From positions 434,001 through 498,000 of the forward strand of contig JBDOQK010000002.1 in assembly GCA_040437565.1 (NCBI GenBank): a DNA stretch of 64,000 bases, in the 5' to 3' direction. Below the pieces are notes generated by a model that was not told the DNA's origin, searched no databases, and saw only the letters and a list, made by a program, of their open reading frames with translations. Origin of the DNA: Albugo candida. Taxonomy: Eukaryota; Oomycota; Peronosporomycetes; Albuginales. A program made the position numbers and the translations under genes. Positions 23,756 through 36,045 of this stretch are shown piece by piece (positions within the stretch are counted from its first letter, which is position 1; the number at the start of each line of letters is the position of its first letter).

Positions 23756-26700
23756 ATGAATGCAATCGATGCAAGCTTCTACAGCAAAAACTTTAATGTA
23801 TCGCGGTACATGCTGCGATACATCGTGGGCGCCTCGACCGATGAATTGAGGCAGGATCAGCTCGACCGCATTGTCAGCTATCGCGAAATTGCTGACAGAG
23901 AGATTGGTGGTGTGATCGAGGATAACTACATCAATTTCAACTCAAGTTTGGCTATGTTTACGACCATTTCTAATCAAAATAGAGGTTTTGCGCGTGTGAT
24001 ACTATCTCAACGAACACAGCATGCTGATGTTATAGTGTTCCATAGAAACATCGGAGAAGCTCGATAAAGTCTCTCAACGATGTACTGATGGAAAAATAAT
24101 TCTTGGATCCAAGACGAAGAATTTGCGGGAGCTTCTTTTACAGAAATATGAAGCTAAAAAGGTTTTAATATGATGACGACAAATAATACACTGACGCTAA
24201 ATATTGAAAGGTTATTGAACTCATCGACGAGATTCAATTCATCGAGACCGCTCCAGTGAAGATTAAAGCGTACCTAGCTCAGAAAAAGTATACCACTGCA
24301 GTAGAGACATTCAATCAAGCGCTTGATCTTGTATTCACGGATAAATTAGTCGCTTTCCATGCTCTCACTGGACTACGCACATCATTGATGGAATGCAAGC
24401 AGATAATAGAAGATGATTTAGTACAAGCTCTGCTCAATATCACTTTCTTGAAGGTGAAAAAGATGAAACAACATATTCTCAAAGGCATATTATCACATTT
24501 TATGTCTAGGAAACCATACAAAGCTTCCACCACAAATCGATCGATTCTGCGACTATGTTGGAACAAGAGCTACTCAATGAAACAGTCTTTGAAACCGAGT
24601 ACAGAGATTGCATTGCTAATCAAAACTCCTTGCGAGTAGACGGTCTCCACCTCAGTACAGGTCAAAGAGCGTCCCATACCAATGAGATGAAAGATGCTGT
24701 GAATGCAGTCAAACGGTCCGATGATTTTTTTTTGAGTCGATGCTCAATCTAAATGTATGGCTTCTCTGTTACATAGGCTACGGCGTGAGGTAGAAGTACT
24801 TGGAGAACTACAAAACTCGACGGAAGCTGAACTCGAGCTCATTGTGGAAAAAGTATCATTTATCTATTGCTCTCGTAATCCATTCAACAAGTCAGTGGAA
24901 AATGAGCAGATTCAGTTTGGGCAATGTGAGCATACCAAGACGTTACAATCGTTTCTGGCTTTGCTCCTCAACGTTTTTCGACGAGTGACGCAACGAAGTC
25001 TGCTGATTTCGTACTACTTTACATCTGATGGAAGTGAATGGAGATACAGTCTGCAATGTCTGCTGACCAAAATATCAAACTGTGTTCACAGTCTCCTAAA
25101 CAAGTACATGGACACGATTGCAGCTTCCTCAGGATCCAGCATCGATGAAGAAAGCGATGGGATGTATTCAGACCTCAAATTCTTCAAATTTGAAGCAAAT
25201 AGAAAAAAAAGTGACGAAAAGAATGCAAATCCTATTTCATCGGGTAATGATGGAATATGGAATCCGATCGCCTCAGCGGAAAAGAAAACAATTTGCTTGC
25301 CAAGTGTATTCCACTTTCCATTCGTATACGCCGCCTTGATGCAATTTACGGCTGATCTGGAGCATTTTCAAGCTTTATACACACGGGAGACATCTTCTTG
25401 CAACGACGGCACTTTTAGGGTAGAGCTGAATCGATTTATTATCGCTTGCTGGATCCCCAGAGTCGAACTCAAAGCCAAGCAATTTCTTACAATCAAACAA
25501 AAGACCTCGCCAACTATGCTTCCAATTCCTTCGGTAAGTTGTTTCTAGTTAGCATTATCATTTTGAAAACGAGGTGATAGACACTTTGAATATTTAAGGA
25601 TACGAATTTCCAGCTACCAAGTACCGAGTCATTGATGCAAATTGCTCAGTGCATTTGCCAAATTGTCCAGAAAATGCCAAGTTATGAGGTTGAATGCGTC
25701 AATGTTTTAGACTCGACTTTCAAATCTTGGATCGGTCAGATAGAAGCAATCGTCAAGGTGATACATTGCTTCACACTGAAGGAAAGCACGTCAGCCTTCA
25801 ACGTGGAGAATCGACTGAATTCGGCATATTTTGATTCGGAGATTTATAAGAAGGCGAAAGGAGAAGTCGCGGTACCGTATCAAATAACCAGCAAAACGCG
25901 ATTATGTGGCATTTACACGGACGACAATTCAAAGTTCACGAGTGGAAGGGATACAAATACCAGCTCAACTAAGGTCTCCAACTGCGCTGATAACATCTCG
26001 TCCCTTCCTATTCTGTTTGGTCAGAATGTCAACAGAACCACTTCTGAGCGGATCATGGAGCACGAATTTGAGCTGGAACGCCCACTATACAATCCTAATG
26101 TCTGGAAAGTTGGAGGCCCAAGCTTAGTGACGGATATGACACGCATATCTATACTTGCGTACATCTGCAGCGCAAGCGATATGATTGCATTCAACTTGCA
26201 ACATATCTCAGTATACCCGGACGGTCCAGCCATCAGTTCCACTCATGCTTTATTCCAAAGTACCTGCTTACGTTGTTCTGAGCTCGCTGACACCTGTTTG
26301 TTTTTCATTCGTCGGGAAGCGCGTCTTCATTGCTTCTTTTTTTTGACACAACTTATCAGTCAGCGGTACGACTCGAAAGAAGATGTCAGCGTTGCTCAGC
26401 ATTTCGTTCAATCGTTGAATCGAAGCATTTCATCTATGGAGCACGCACTTAATCCATTTATATCTATTTACAAAGTATGCTTCATATTCAATGATATTGA
26501 TGCGCTTTGCGCTAATATTTTGATCTCAAATCTGCAAAATATGGTCAAATGCGTTTTCACAACAAAAGGCGTTGCTCAGATGCTACTGAATATTGGCGCA
26601 ATCCATCAGCGACTTTCAGGAGTATTATTCCCATATCCTCAAATTGGCTCCATTGGATCATTTTATCATTTCCAATATGCGAAACGCTATTATCAGCTCT

Positions 26701-26861
26701 TACTACTGCAAGAAACTCAACTCGAGCTTTTTGTTCTGGACAATCGTAAGATATTCACCGCTAATGCCTTTCGCGCATTGTGGCGAGTAGAGACACCGCA
26801 TCGTGTTCTTAAGCAGGGAAGCATCAATAAGCTGGAGAGTTTACTATCAACAAGTTTGTAA
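23756..26861 (+). CDS. SEC8: Exocyst complex subunit Sec8 (EXOC4)-like
   Basis: Exons: 23756-23984, 24046-24161, 24211-24453, 24510 to about 24716, 24777-25533 and 25614-26861. The end of exon 4 is uncertain because the only in-phase donor found is weak. The product is about 930 residues, near the usual Sec8 size. The N-terminal 200 residues carry the Sec8 pattern: helices with SNQNRETSEKLDKV, NLRELLLQKYEAKKVIEL, IDEIQFIETAPVKIKAYL, then KKYTTAVETFNQAL. Sec8 is part of the octameric exocyst that tethers secretory vesicles at the plasma membrane before SNARE fusion. The Sec1-like protein encoded near 56 kb would act at the next step. The C-terminal half is not recognisable by eye. The start at 23756 is the simplest choice, but the frame is open upstream to 23672. 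Confidence 0.72.
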
Positions 26862-26986
26862 GCGATTAATAGCATCGATATTTTCATCAATTGAGCCAAG
26901 TGAATGCTGCCACCTTAAGCAGGTAAAACACTAGTTTAGGCGATATGCAATTGAATGCATCCTCAGCCAGCAGATCAGTGAAAATA

Positions 26987-27769
26987 ATGGCCGCCATTAC
27001 TCATTCAAGAAGACTTCAGCATGCAGTAAGATCAACAGCTCATTGTGATCCGCTCTAGCTCTTCCTATGTGATTTCTTTCAAGTTTAGTACAGCCGCAGC
27101 TCCGTCTTTATCCTCGGACGCCTATTCATTCGTGAAAATGCGGCAAGCGTATCAGTCTGAAGTATCTGATCTTCGCAAGATTTTCTTGGAAAATGAAATT
27201 CATAGAAAAAAGAAACTTGCACAGGATGCCGAGTAAGCTCATTTAATCAATTGTATCCATTCTAGTTTGAGTCAACTTACTTTAATAGAGTTAAGCGACA
27301 GAGAATTATGAAGGAGAAAGCTGCACGCATGGAAATTAAGCGTCAGAAACAAGCGCTTCGAGCTGAAGAAGTAGCTCGTGACCGAGACTTGCAGGAAGCA
27401 GCTTATCGGAGATATTTTGAAGAAAAAGCGCGCGTACGACTTATCCATGAAGAGGAGAGAGCGCGACGACGAGCAGCCATTTTGAATGCTTTCAAAGAAG
27501 AGAGTGACAAGTGGATTACACAGGAAAATTATCAGGAGAAATTGAAGGACGAAGTGTTCATGTATACACCTCAACTCCGTAGTGGATCTCGTTCATTCGA
27601 TGTGCTCTTGACAACAGCAGGATCTAGCGCGTTATCTTGGTTGGAAAAGCTAAAGAGAATGAGACCAGCAGGAGCTCAAGGTGATACGGTAGCTTCATTA
27701 AGTGCACAAACTGATGGGAAAGAAAACAGTATACTGGATTTACTACCGAAAAAAACACCTGTAGAATAG
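26987..27769 (+). CDS. MRPS26: Mitochondrial small-subunit ribosomal protein mS26-like
   Basis: Three exons, 26987-27025, 27084-27232 and 27289-27769, with introns of 58 and 56 nt in matching phases; 222 residues. The first exon gives a basic N-terminus (MAAITHSRRLQHA) followed by FSTAAAP, a typical mitochondrial presequence. The body is a long charged helix (YQSEVSDLRKIFLENEI, then many Lys/Arg/Glu) ending in WITQENYQEKLKDEVF, which matches the ITxENLxxxVxxAL block of mS26. mS26 is a helical protein of the mitoribosomal small subunit. The match is one of pattern and order; a different helical mitochondrial protein cannot be excluded. The gene starts about 125 bp after the Sec8-like stop on the same strand. 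Confidence 0.7.
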
Positions 27770-28249
27770 TGAGGTGAACAGAACAAGTTACAAAAATTCT
27801 GCAATTTTAGGTAGTGATACTTTTGCAATACAGTGTGTTTATGACTGCCTGCAGCATGTATTCTTGGTTGCTTGTGAAAATGCTGTAAAGAACGATGTAC
27901 CATCAATCAGCTACTCAATGCGTCATCATCCCGACAAGCGACCCTATTGTTGTAGCAACACAAAATAATGGAAAAAACTGGGTTTCGATCCACAGATTGT
28001 CTCTTTTCTTTGAGCGGGTACTATTCGGGCAATGATCGAGAATATTTTATGTCGTCTGATTTTATATGTGATTGTGAAACCCTGTCCGCGTTCGAGATGT
28101 TACTAAACTACCGCCATTGCTTGACGATGTACCCATATCGTAGAGAGCATCTCGAACGGTATAATATCCAAGAAAGGTCCTTCTAACAAATACGTACTTC
28201 GCTATGAGTCTGTACTGCAACTGGTGCATCTCGTAATACCGGCATTTCT
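27770..28249. other. Intergenic, no gene seen
   Basis: Only short, unsupported frames on both strands. The stretch borders the decayed SEC1 copy and may include more of it that is too diverged to align by eye. Confidence 0.5.
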
Positions 28250-28735
28250 TTGATTGGGATTCCTACGAAGGCGCAAGTGTATTTCTGCCACATAAGAAGT
28301 CAGCAAAACTCGAACGCGGCCGAGGATTGATATCGTTTCACAGTAGAAGCATACATACAGAGATCTGATGATAGCAACAAAGCCATTAGGTTAGCTTCCG
28401 CCAACAGCTCCATCATAGCACAATGATCCTATAACAAACATTGGAATATTATTCTAAATTTGCACATAGCGGAACCAGTTAGTCATTGATTTCTTCCATG
28501 AGTTTGGCACTCTCAAGCGTCGATAGTGTCGCTGTGTCTTGTAAGGAATATTTGGAGTGAAAGGAAAGTGCCTGAGGTGCGCACTCTGTCATTTATCATA
28601 CACTTAAAAATTCGGCTGCCTACATGCGTCTGATTACGCTTGGTAGAGCTGTAAGAGTGCGAGCAATCTGCAATTAGTCGATTGCTTTTATTCTTGCATA
28701 ATGTATCACATCTTTGCACCCAAACATGACGGTCT
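28250..28735 (-). pseudogene. Decayed fragment of SEC1/Munc18
   Basis: The minus strand aligns with the middle of the intact SEC1 gene at about 56350-56660. Translated pieces read PQALSFHSKYSLQDT and TLESAKLMEEIND, against QPLSFHSMYSL and TLENAKLMEDISD in the intact gene. In-frame stops follow IND and interrupt a later CANLE segment, and the nucleotide match continues through the stretch equivalent to 56360-56480. Only a middle piece remains; the 5' third is missing. The neighbouring PRIM2 relic has the same relative orientation as in the intact locus, so this is a copy of the whole gene pair. Confidence 0.75.
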
Positions 28736-28739
28736 CTAT

Positions 28740-29165
28740 CGACAGCACTTCAAGAAGTTATCTACTTTCGATTTAGAAGCAGAAAATGTGTAAGAATCAA
28801 CGGCCCGAAAAATTATCGCCGCAAAACTTGGCGCTTCGCAGTTTGGTACCCAGTAGTTTAGAACGAGCCTAATAGTCATGCTACACACGTTATGCTTGGT
28901 CTAATCTGATCTAACGCAAGGCAAGAGCTTCAATATGCGCTATCACAATCCTTCCGACCACTTTTGCCAAAAGGACAATTCACGTCGCATGTCCACTCAA
29001 TAAGAAAACCTCTCTTGAGTAATGGTATAGTGTACATTACGAAGTGGTTTTGATTGTTTGTAGTCGCTGATATTGTCTGTACATTATGATGCGTGTCGAG
29101 AAGGGTTTTTCGAAACATCTATATATGGGATTCGATGTCAAAAAATCGAGAGTATGAAGAGAATC
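28740..29165 (+). pseudogene. Decayed fragment of DNA primase large subunit (PRIM2)
   Basis: The plus strand aligns with exons 2, 3 and the start of exon 4 of the intact PRIM2 gene (57455-57864). Exon 2 similarity starts right after a GACAG acceptor, at 28743. Exon 3 similarity includes TTTTGCCAAA and the equivalent of the LRRW region near 28930-29020. Exon 4 similarity includes GTGCCGAGAAG versus GTGTCGAGAAG near 29095. Intron sequence is retained between the blocks, so this came from DNA duplication and not from a reverse-transcribed mRNA. Stops and length changes are present throughout. Exon 1 is gone. Confidence 0.7.
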
Positions 29166-30468
29166 AACAGGTGCCCGGGTTTTTATTAAATTGCACTTTG
29201 ATCCGCGAATTCTTGCATATTTGGAAGCATTCACCCAGAATCTCTCAGATGTTTTATTTCTCGCTGATCTCTCTTCACCGTTGTTTGCGCTCCGACAAAT
29301 CTTCCACAAAGCAATCCAGAAAAAAGCTACGTTAATGCTTGACTATTCCGTATCCGACGTAAATACGTGTGTGCTTGAAGATTCTTGCATACCTAACTTC
29401 AAGAAAAAAAAGGATCACACCGGCATGCAGAGAGATATCAGATCTATCTCTGGTTGGAAAAGTATTCGGTACGTAACCCATCACTCGCATGAATTGATAT
29501 TTTATTACGTTGCTTATTGCTGTCCTTTACTTCCGGATTTCGCAACGTCATCGAAAAGTGTCCCGCATTTATTTTCCTTAATACATTGGCTCCCTGTGGG
29601 ATATGTTCGCATTTTCGCTTTGTGGGTGTGCTTGTTATTTCACTTTCGCGCATTGTGTGTATCCGATGTATGCTACCGATTGGTGACAGAGGATACTCAC
29701 CGAGTGTCATCCAAACATCGGTGTATGTCGAGATACCTGATTGATCGGATCTTCAGGAAAGAAAGAATATTTACACGCTATTAAGTAAAAGAACGTCGCT
29801 TGCAAAAGTCTGGAAACAAAGGCGAAGAGACCGATGGTCGTTGAGTTGGCGCTGATCTGCCTTGGTGATAGGGTTCAAACCGACTGGGATTGACAATCTT
29901 AAGCGCATGGGTATTCTGTAGTATGCAATCACGAGAGAAATCTCAAATAAGATCTCATGTGCTGTAAAGACTTTGACCTTTTCCTTGGTTGAAAAGAATG
30001 AGATAATCAGGATAACAAAGATTCTGATGATTTGCTTGTATAATTCTTGATCGAGGTGTTTGAGTTCCTGGTGATATGCTATCGGCTGGAATTATGCTAC
30101 GGTTACTAGGGATAACATTTAAGCGACACAAAAAACTTCACTAAGTCGCCCGTGCAGCAATCGGCCAAAGGTTTGACATTAACGCCCTTGCTAAAGTTTT
30201 TGAATTTAGCATTTTTACAAACATCCACGTCCCCGTGAAAAATAGATGATGCGTCAAACCGCCACATCGAGATCAAGATCAAGAAGAAGTATAGCTAGGG
30301 TCAAAGGAATACATGTGCACTATTAGCAAGTACTCTTCTGTGCTCTACTATGACGCTTTGATCTCTAGTGATGCATTGACACTCACCAGGTTTAGACTCA
30401 TAGAGAAAAATGAAGTGTAGTGAAATAAAAATCGATCAATTTCATTCTACTACACTATCAATCAATCC
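29166..30468. other. Gene-poor stretch
   Basis: A 197-codon plus-strand frame (29191-29784) is open, but its product changes character along its length, has no recognisable motif and begins where the PRIM2 relic ends. I consider it a chance frame in decayed DNA. Nothing else is supported. Confidence 0.4.
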
Positions 30469-30995
30469 CTAATTAGAAACGTATGCACATAGCATACCTC
30501 GAATTTCAAAGAGTAGCGTCTCTATCTCTTGCGGTAGTTCTTCGGACTCCAAGATATCAGCCTCTTCATTCTCATACTCCACCACCGAGCTGGTTTCGCT
30601 GTCGTCCTGTTCGATCGCAAGGCCTTTTTCAATTTCTCGAAACGCTTCGAGCTGCTTTATAGCTTCGTCAATCGCCACATCCACTTTGTTTTTGCGACAA
30701 GATTCGCTCTCCATTGCTCGAAAGCTTGTTCGGCCACACCTTTTTCGGAGAGGGTCGTGATCTTCGTCGTGTAAACAGGTTCCTTGGTTGACATCGAGTC
30801 GACAAAAACGATCTTGATAGCGGACCCGTTCATATTCGTTGATCCGGACCAGAATTTGATGGTCTTCGTGACCGAGTGGAGTAGAGGCTCGACCACAGAA
30901 ATAGTTGCTGGCGCTAGTTTTGCCAGGTCTTCCAACATTGTTGCTTTTTCAAATGAGCCTGATACTCTCGGAAAGAAGAGCCCGTACCAGGTCAT
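30469..30995 (-). CDS. Unidentified acidic-tailed protein gene with an apparent single-base frame shift
   Basis: A frame starting at ATG 30995 (and open upstream to about 31111) reads about 105 residues of ordinary-looking protein, including TWYGLFFPRVSGSFEKAT and IKIVFVDSMSTKEPVYTT. At an A-run near 30690 it runs out of frame, while the next frame continues smoothly as KVDVAIDEAIKQLEAF and ends in a Glu/Asp-rich tail with a stop at 30469. One base missing from the A-run would explain this, so either a sequencing error in a homopolymer or a recent mutation is likely. An intron is less likely because no donor-acceptor pair fits. No family is recognised. The opposite-strand frame at 30784-31218 is probably a shadow. 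Confidence 0.5.
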
Positions 30996-33900
30996 TTTCG
31001 TTCATCTAAGAGATCAGGATCCAAAGAAAAATTCTTATCCGCTACGTGCAGTAACACTAGCCTTAGGTAACCGCACTTGGAGGAAGCCAACGGAGCGTTA
31101 TCGGTATCGTGTTACTAAAGAGACATACAGAAATACCTTCTCGATCTCAAGGCTGAGATCAAGATACATTAAGCCTCGTTCAAGAATGAGCGGGACAATC
31201 TTCGATCAGGCACCATAAATATGAACACAGTCATAGAGAGCTTTCTGTTGGTGGAAACAATATCTCTGCTCGGTATGACAACGTGCCCGAGTTTTATGCT
31301 TCCGCTTGGCGAATAATTATTCATTGAAAGAGTTGAGCATTACGATGTCTTACTATGGTCACGACGAATTCAAATACACAGTACAACCCTACTTAAATAA
31401 CATGTTCATTGGCCAAGAAATGGGGCGGCGGATAGATCGGATGCGCTGCATATAAAAAGCTTCATTTTTTGTGCCCAGTATTTCATCGACGACCACGCAT
31501 ATAGATGACCGTAAATTTTGGCATGATGTCGAACAAGACCTATATTGAGTGCCTCAACTTTGGATTAACGACCTCGCCTTCATTTGCCGATAAGATGATG
31601 AAAATATCTTGTTGATCGGACTATATCGTTCGGCACAGTTGCATTACCAGAATACGTGTAGATATTCCGTATCGTCGACATCGTGACAGCAACATTGACG
31701 AGAAGGTACTTTGAACAGTTTACCATTGGCAAAAAGTGCGGTGCATATTTCATTCCTGGAGTGTAACTATTGCATTACATTTCTCCTATTCAATGAGGTC
31801 AAATGGGATGGATTCTATGTACATGAAGCAGGAGAAATGAGTTATGGAAGATACTTGGACAAGAGAAGAGTGAATCTACATGCATTGCAGTATGCACTCG
31901 GGTGGGTGAAGGTATTTGTTATAAGAGCAAATGTATTAGTCGGGTGGTGCAAGCACATTTCAGAGTATCTATTAATGGGCTTGAGTAATTTTGCGAACAC
32001 CACAAAAATATTGATGTTGCTGGAAAGTGGCGATATTACATTAGTAGCATATTGGAAGTAGCGCAAATCGAGTATTCGGACCTTAAGATGCTCAATTTTA
32101 TTGGCTATGAGCCAATCGCGAGATGATGAATAATTCAGTGCAGAAGCAGCGGTACCGAGTTCGTTGGATTATGTGTCACGGTCACAAAAATCTATCGATT
32201 AATGCAGTTGCGTGAATTTTTTTTATAAAGAGATTCTGAATCAATTGAACAAGGTATTACATTCGCTCTACACCATGGGCAGTCAATTCGGTGATTCAAA
32301 AAGTGTCTGGAATTGTCAAGTCAGTATGAATTGAGTCATCGGTGACACAGTGAGTATACAAAAGATGCATGCACGCAACTTTATGCATCGCCGACCCGAA
32401 TACAAGCGCAGCATGAAAATAAAAGATAAATTCGTGAAAGAGCGAGGAAATCGCTGCAATCTGGTGTGATAATGTTTGGTTGAAGTATATCATACATGTT
32501 TCAATATGAATATCTGTATTTTGAACTCTTCTCTACGGCACAAATGCGTGTTGAATGACCCCTCGACCAATCTTCTCATTTATGGGTATCATACTGGATG
32601 GCGATTTTGACGTAGCTTGCAATCATACTCATACTCCAATTGTATGGATGATAGAGTAAACGTTTCTGACAATATACGTACAATGCAATGTCAGGTTCGC
32701 AATTGGTACACGGCAGGGTACACTAATGTTCGTACTCATGTTTTATCGACCTGGTGAGAGCAAAAACCTGCTCAAGAAATTTCGGAAGCATAAGCTTGCA
32801 GCTAGAAATGTTCCATTATTCTTATTTATCAATCCTTCATTTGATTCGTTTGAACACACGCTTTACTCACACGGCAAGGCTTGGCATGCACTATCAAGGC
32901 TACTATACCCTTCCGGATCTTTCTTCATCAACAAGTAACAAATGCTTTCCTTGCTTCATAACGTGAGCGATCGACAGCATTTTTTTATTGAGATATCAGC
33001 AAACCCTGTGTGTATGATGCGTCGAGGGCCCACCACATTCTGTTAATATGTTCTCAAATTTTGTGTCCTTTTAAAGTCTCGTCTGGGCGGTAGGTGCAGC
33101 AACGTCGACGACCACTACCCGCGGAAGAAGACGTCCTTCCTATTTTCACAGAAGCCGACCGGAAAATCTTTCTCAAGAATCACACCTAGCACCAAACCAG
33201 TATTTGGAAAAATCGAGTCAAGGCTCACCTCATAATCAGTATCGCAATCACCATCTGCATTAGTAGTAGCGAATAAGGCTGCACTATACTTCAACATTAC
33301 TCGCACCAGACACGATCCGTTTTAACAAAGACGGCTACTGCCCACCACAGGTAGTTAGACCACAAGCCTTCCATCAGACAAACCTGCGAACGAGAGTACC
33401 GCTGATAAATGATCGTTGTGAACTACACGTGGAATACGCACAGACAGCACACCTCAACCCCGAGAAGGATTACAAGTTTGTTTACATCCAAACGCGATTT
33501 TCGCCTCCCACCTTTACGAATAGATGACCTCGGGTACGAATAGAACCCCACGATTTGAGCATATAGACACGTTGATCTTTATCTGCTCGATGTTGTGAGA
33601 CAAAGGGTACACTTGTGATATGTTGCTGCTGGTACTGAAAACTTGAATTTAGATGACTTTTTTTGGACTCGTAAAAGCAAGACAAGGACCAAACGGATCG
33701 ATAATTACACCGCTCAAATGGATCTAGTATCTGACACGAGCACAGATGACCAGACTTGTAATTGTTCGTCACGACATGATTCAAAATCAATGTTATCACG
33801 TGATTGTGGTTATTCGTCACGGAGCGACTGGGATTCGACAGCGTGTCTTTAATCTCTCAGCGAGGAATAGGTCGGACTCCACATTCGTCCACATCGCACA

Positions 33901-34207
33901 ATATTTGAAGTGAGAACTGAGCCGATGCCTTGTAAGAACAAATGAACGTCAAAGTAATACATACAAAAATGTATTTCAGAAGGTGAAGACTCAGATCACT
34001 GTGCAATTCGAAGTGGTCAAAGCTATCGGTACATCGCAATTAGTCGAAATTGATCACTTCAGTGTGGTAAAGAGGGGCTTTCCTATCTACACAACATCCA
34101 TGTAAATAAATATCACACTCCTCCATCACGGAAGCATGATGATATGATGTTGATAGTAACCTTTCGTATTATCAACGAGCAAGTCCTTCGGAGATATCAC
34201 ACCCAGA
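30996..34207. other. Gene-poor region, no supported gene
   Basis: About 3.2 kb with frequent stops on both strands. The largest frame (31711-32061, plus, 116 codons) and short frames near 33115-33306 and 33482-33852 have no recognisable motif. Base composition is AT-rich like the rest of the gene-poor island. No tRNA or rRNA gene is seen. Confidence 0.5.
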
Positions 34208-35250
34208 CACATTAACGATTAAAAATTGAGCAAAGCCTACGTTTAGACCTTGACAGTAAAATACAGCGGAAGCGCTGTGAGGTTTATCCCGCATATTTAA
34301 CAAGATTGAGCAGAAAGAAGATGAAGGCTAAATATTCAAATCTGTATAAATTATGTATGTGTCAAGGATATTGACAAGCCAGCGTTGCAAAATATCTCAC
34401 GGCAATCCTCCAAAGGATTGATCGTATCAGCTCCATAATCACAGCCTGCAGCCCCAAGTATACCCGATCTGAGCGCATTGCGAATGTGTCCGGAGAGCGC
34501 ACTCGTATCCTCCACGATAGCTTGGCTTGTCTNNNNNNNNNNNNNNNNNNNNNNNNNNNNNNNNNNNNNNNNNNNNNNNNNNNNNNNNNNNNNNNNNNNN
34601 NNNNNNNNNNNNNNNNNNNNNNNNNNNNNNNNGACAATTGCGTACCAGTACCATCCACAATTCAATGATTCGAACACATTTTATCTTTACATGCTCGAAT
34701 ATACGACATAAAGTGTGCGATTGTAACAAATGGCATCAGGAATCCGGTAGTCGAGAATTTGAATCTATACGACTGTATTCGACAGCTACGAAACATCAAA
34801 TACCACATGAATTGTTTTGCGTTTTCATAATTGAGATATTCTGAGTAATATGGCGGGTTATTTCACCTCATACGATAAGAGTCGATTAAATGTGAGATCT
34901 TCTGTCACAATATGACGCACAGCTCATGTTTCATTTGATTGTGGTGCTGTCGCCACGTCAACTTAATTCCAGCTTTTAGTCGTTGTACAAGGGCTCGTTC
35001 ATCGAGTACAATGGCAAGGCATGACGCATCAGGAATTCTGAACAACTTGTACTGGACAGCGTCTATGGGATGAGCCAGGTAGAAATAAGGAGGTTATTGA
35101 CAAGCGTTTCACACCATGTAATATCTCAAATCGACGCCTAGCTGACGCACGGTATATTTGAATTGTGGGTGTCAGTCTTCTCAATAAGTCAAGCAGTTCA
35201 ATTCGAATTCGACACCACAATTAGTAATGAATTCACATCAGTCAGAATTA
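34208..35250. repeat. Left unit (A) of a diverged tandem duplication
   Basis: Bases 34208-34532 resemble 35957-36279, and bases 34633-35250 resemble 37291-37892. The outer parts differ by many substitutions and small indels, whereas the last 230 bases before the gap are identical to unit B. In unit B the interval between these two blocks contains a secreted-protein gene; in unit A it is replaced by gap 4, so a second gene copy may be hidden or absent. The tail of the unit includes a decayed version of a 66-codon frame seen intact in unit B. Confidence 0.8.
34533..34632. other. Assembly gap without self-overlap (gap 4)
   Basis: One hundred N. Unlike the other nine gaps, the two flanks do not repeat each other. 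The left flank equals the 3' end of the secreted-protein gene and the right flank equals the region upstream of that gene in unit B, so the missing piece should be the body of the unit A gene copy. Confidence 0.8.
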
Positions 35251-35956
35251 AAACTTACAATGTGTTTGGCATGAATAGTACCATGATCAGATATAGCAGT
35301 ATAACTTGAAAGGAAAATCTAGCCATCAACACGTCAAGGCTAGCTGAACAGAAATATTGTAATACTACGAAGCCGGTATAAGTATCTAAGCATTAGCCGT
35401 CTGATATCAGTATCGTGGGCATCTAGACATGCAGTGAGCTCGAGCCATTATCAGCTATGTAGTATTCCCTATTCTGCAATGAGTGAGATCAAGCGATAGC
35501 ACATACAATGTGTGCAAATGAAATATCCTTTGGAATGTTTATGAAGATTTACAGCGTCTCTCATTGAAAGGTTTCTTCACACAAGAAAAACTGAAAATGT
35601 TAATTTTTGCCTACCACGTAACATAAATGTTCCTACCTCGATTCGGGCTTAACCGTACTCTACTCGTCGTGGAATTTCTATCACTTGACGTATGAATTCG
35701 ACGACGAGGCACATGAACGTTTTCTATAACCTGGACTTACGCTTTGATTGAAGGAAGGCTAAACAAACTTCTGCTATCATATCACGCTAATGGCCAATGC
35801 TTACTTATAGACAGCAATGATTGCTGTTGAACGCATGTGAAGCATTTCAATCGTTCATTTATCCGATTAGCTTCAATCATCCACCTTTCGGCAGATACTC
35901 GCACATTATACCTCAGTCGTGTCCTCATCAACAAGATAAACAATATTAAACACAAG
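35251..35956. other. Unique spacer between the duplicated units, no gene
   Basis: About 700 bp with no frame of note and no clear resemblance to either duplicated unit. Confidence 0.5.
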
Positions 35957-36045
35957 CACATTAGCGATTGTGAAGCAGGAAAGGCTACGTGTAGACTTTG
36001 ACAGTAGGATACAGTGAAGTGCTGTGAGGTTTATCCTGCATATAC

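Noticed and set aside
29191-29784. Plus-strand frame of 197 codons beside the PRIM2 relic
   Set aside because: Composition changes along the frame and no motif appears; likely chance in decayed DNA.
30784-31218. Plus-strand frame of 144 codons
   Set aside because: Opposite a better protein-like minus frame, with no motif and a basic, disorderly end.
33750-33850. Plus-strand reading with VIRHGA, recalling histidine phosphatase motifs
   Set aside because: Only a few residues match and no flanking domain features follow.
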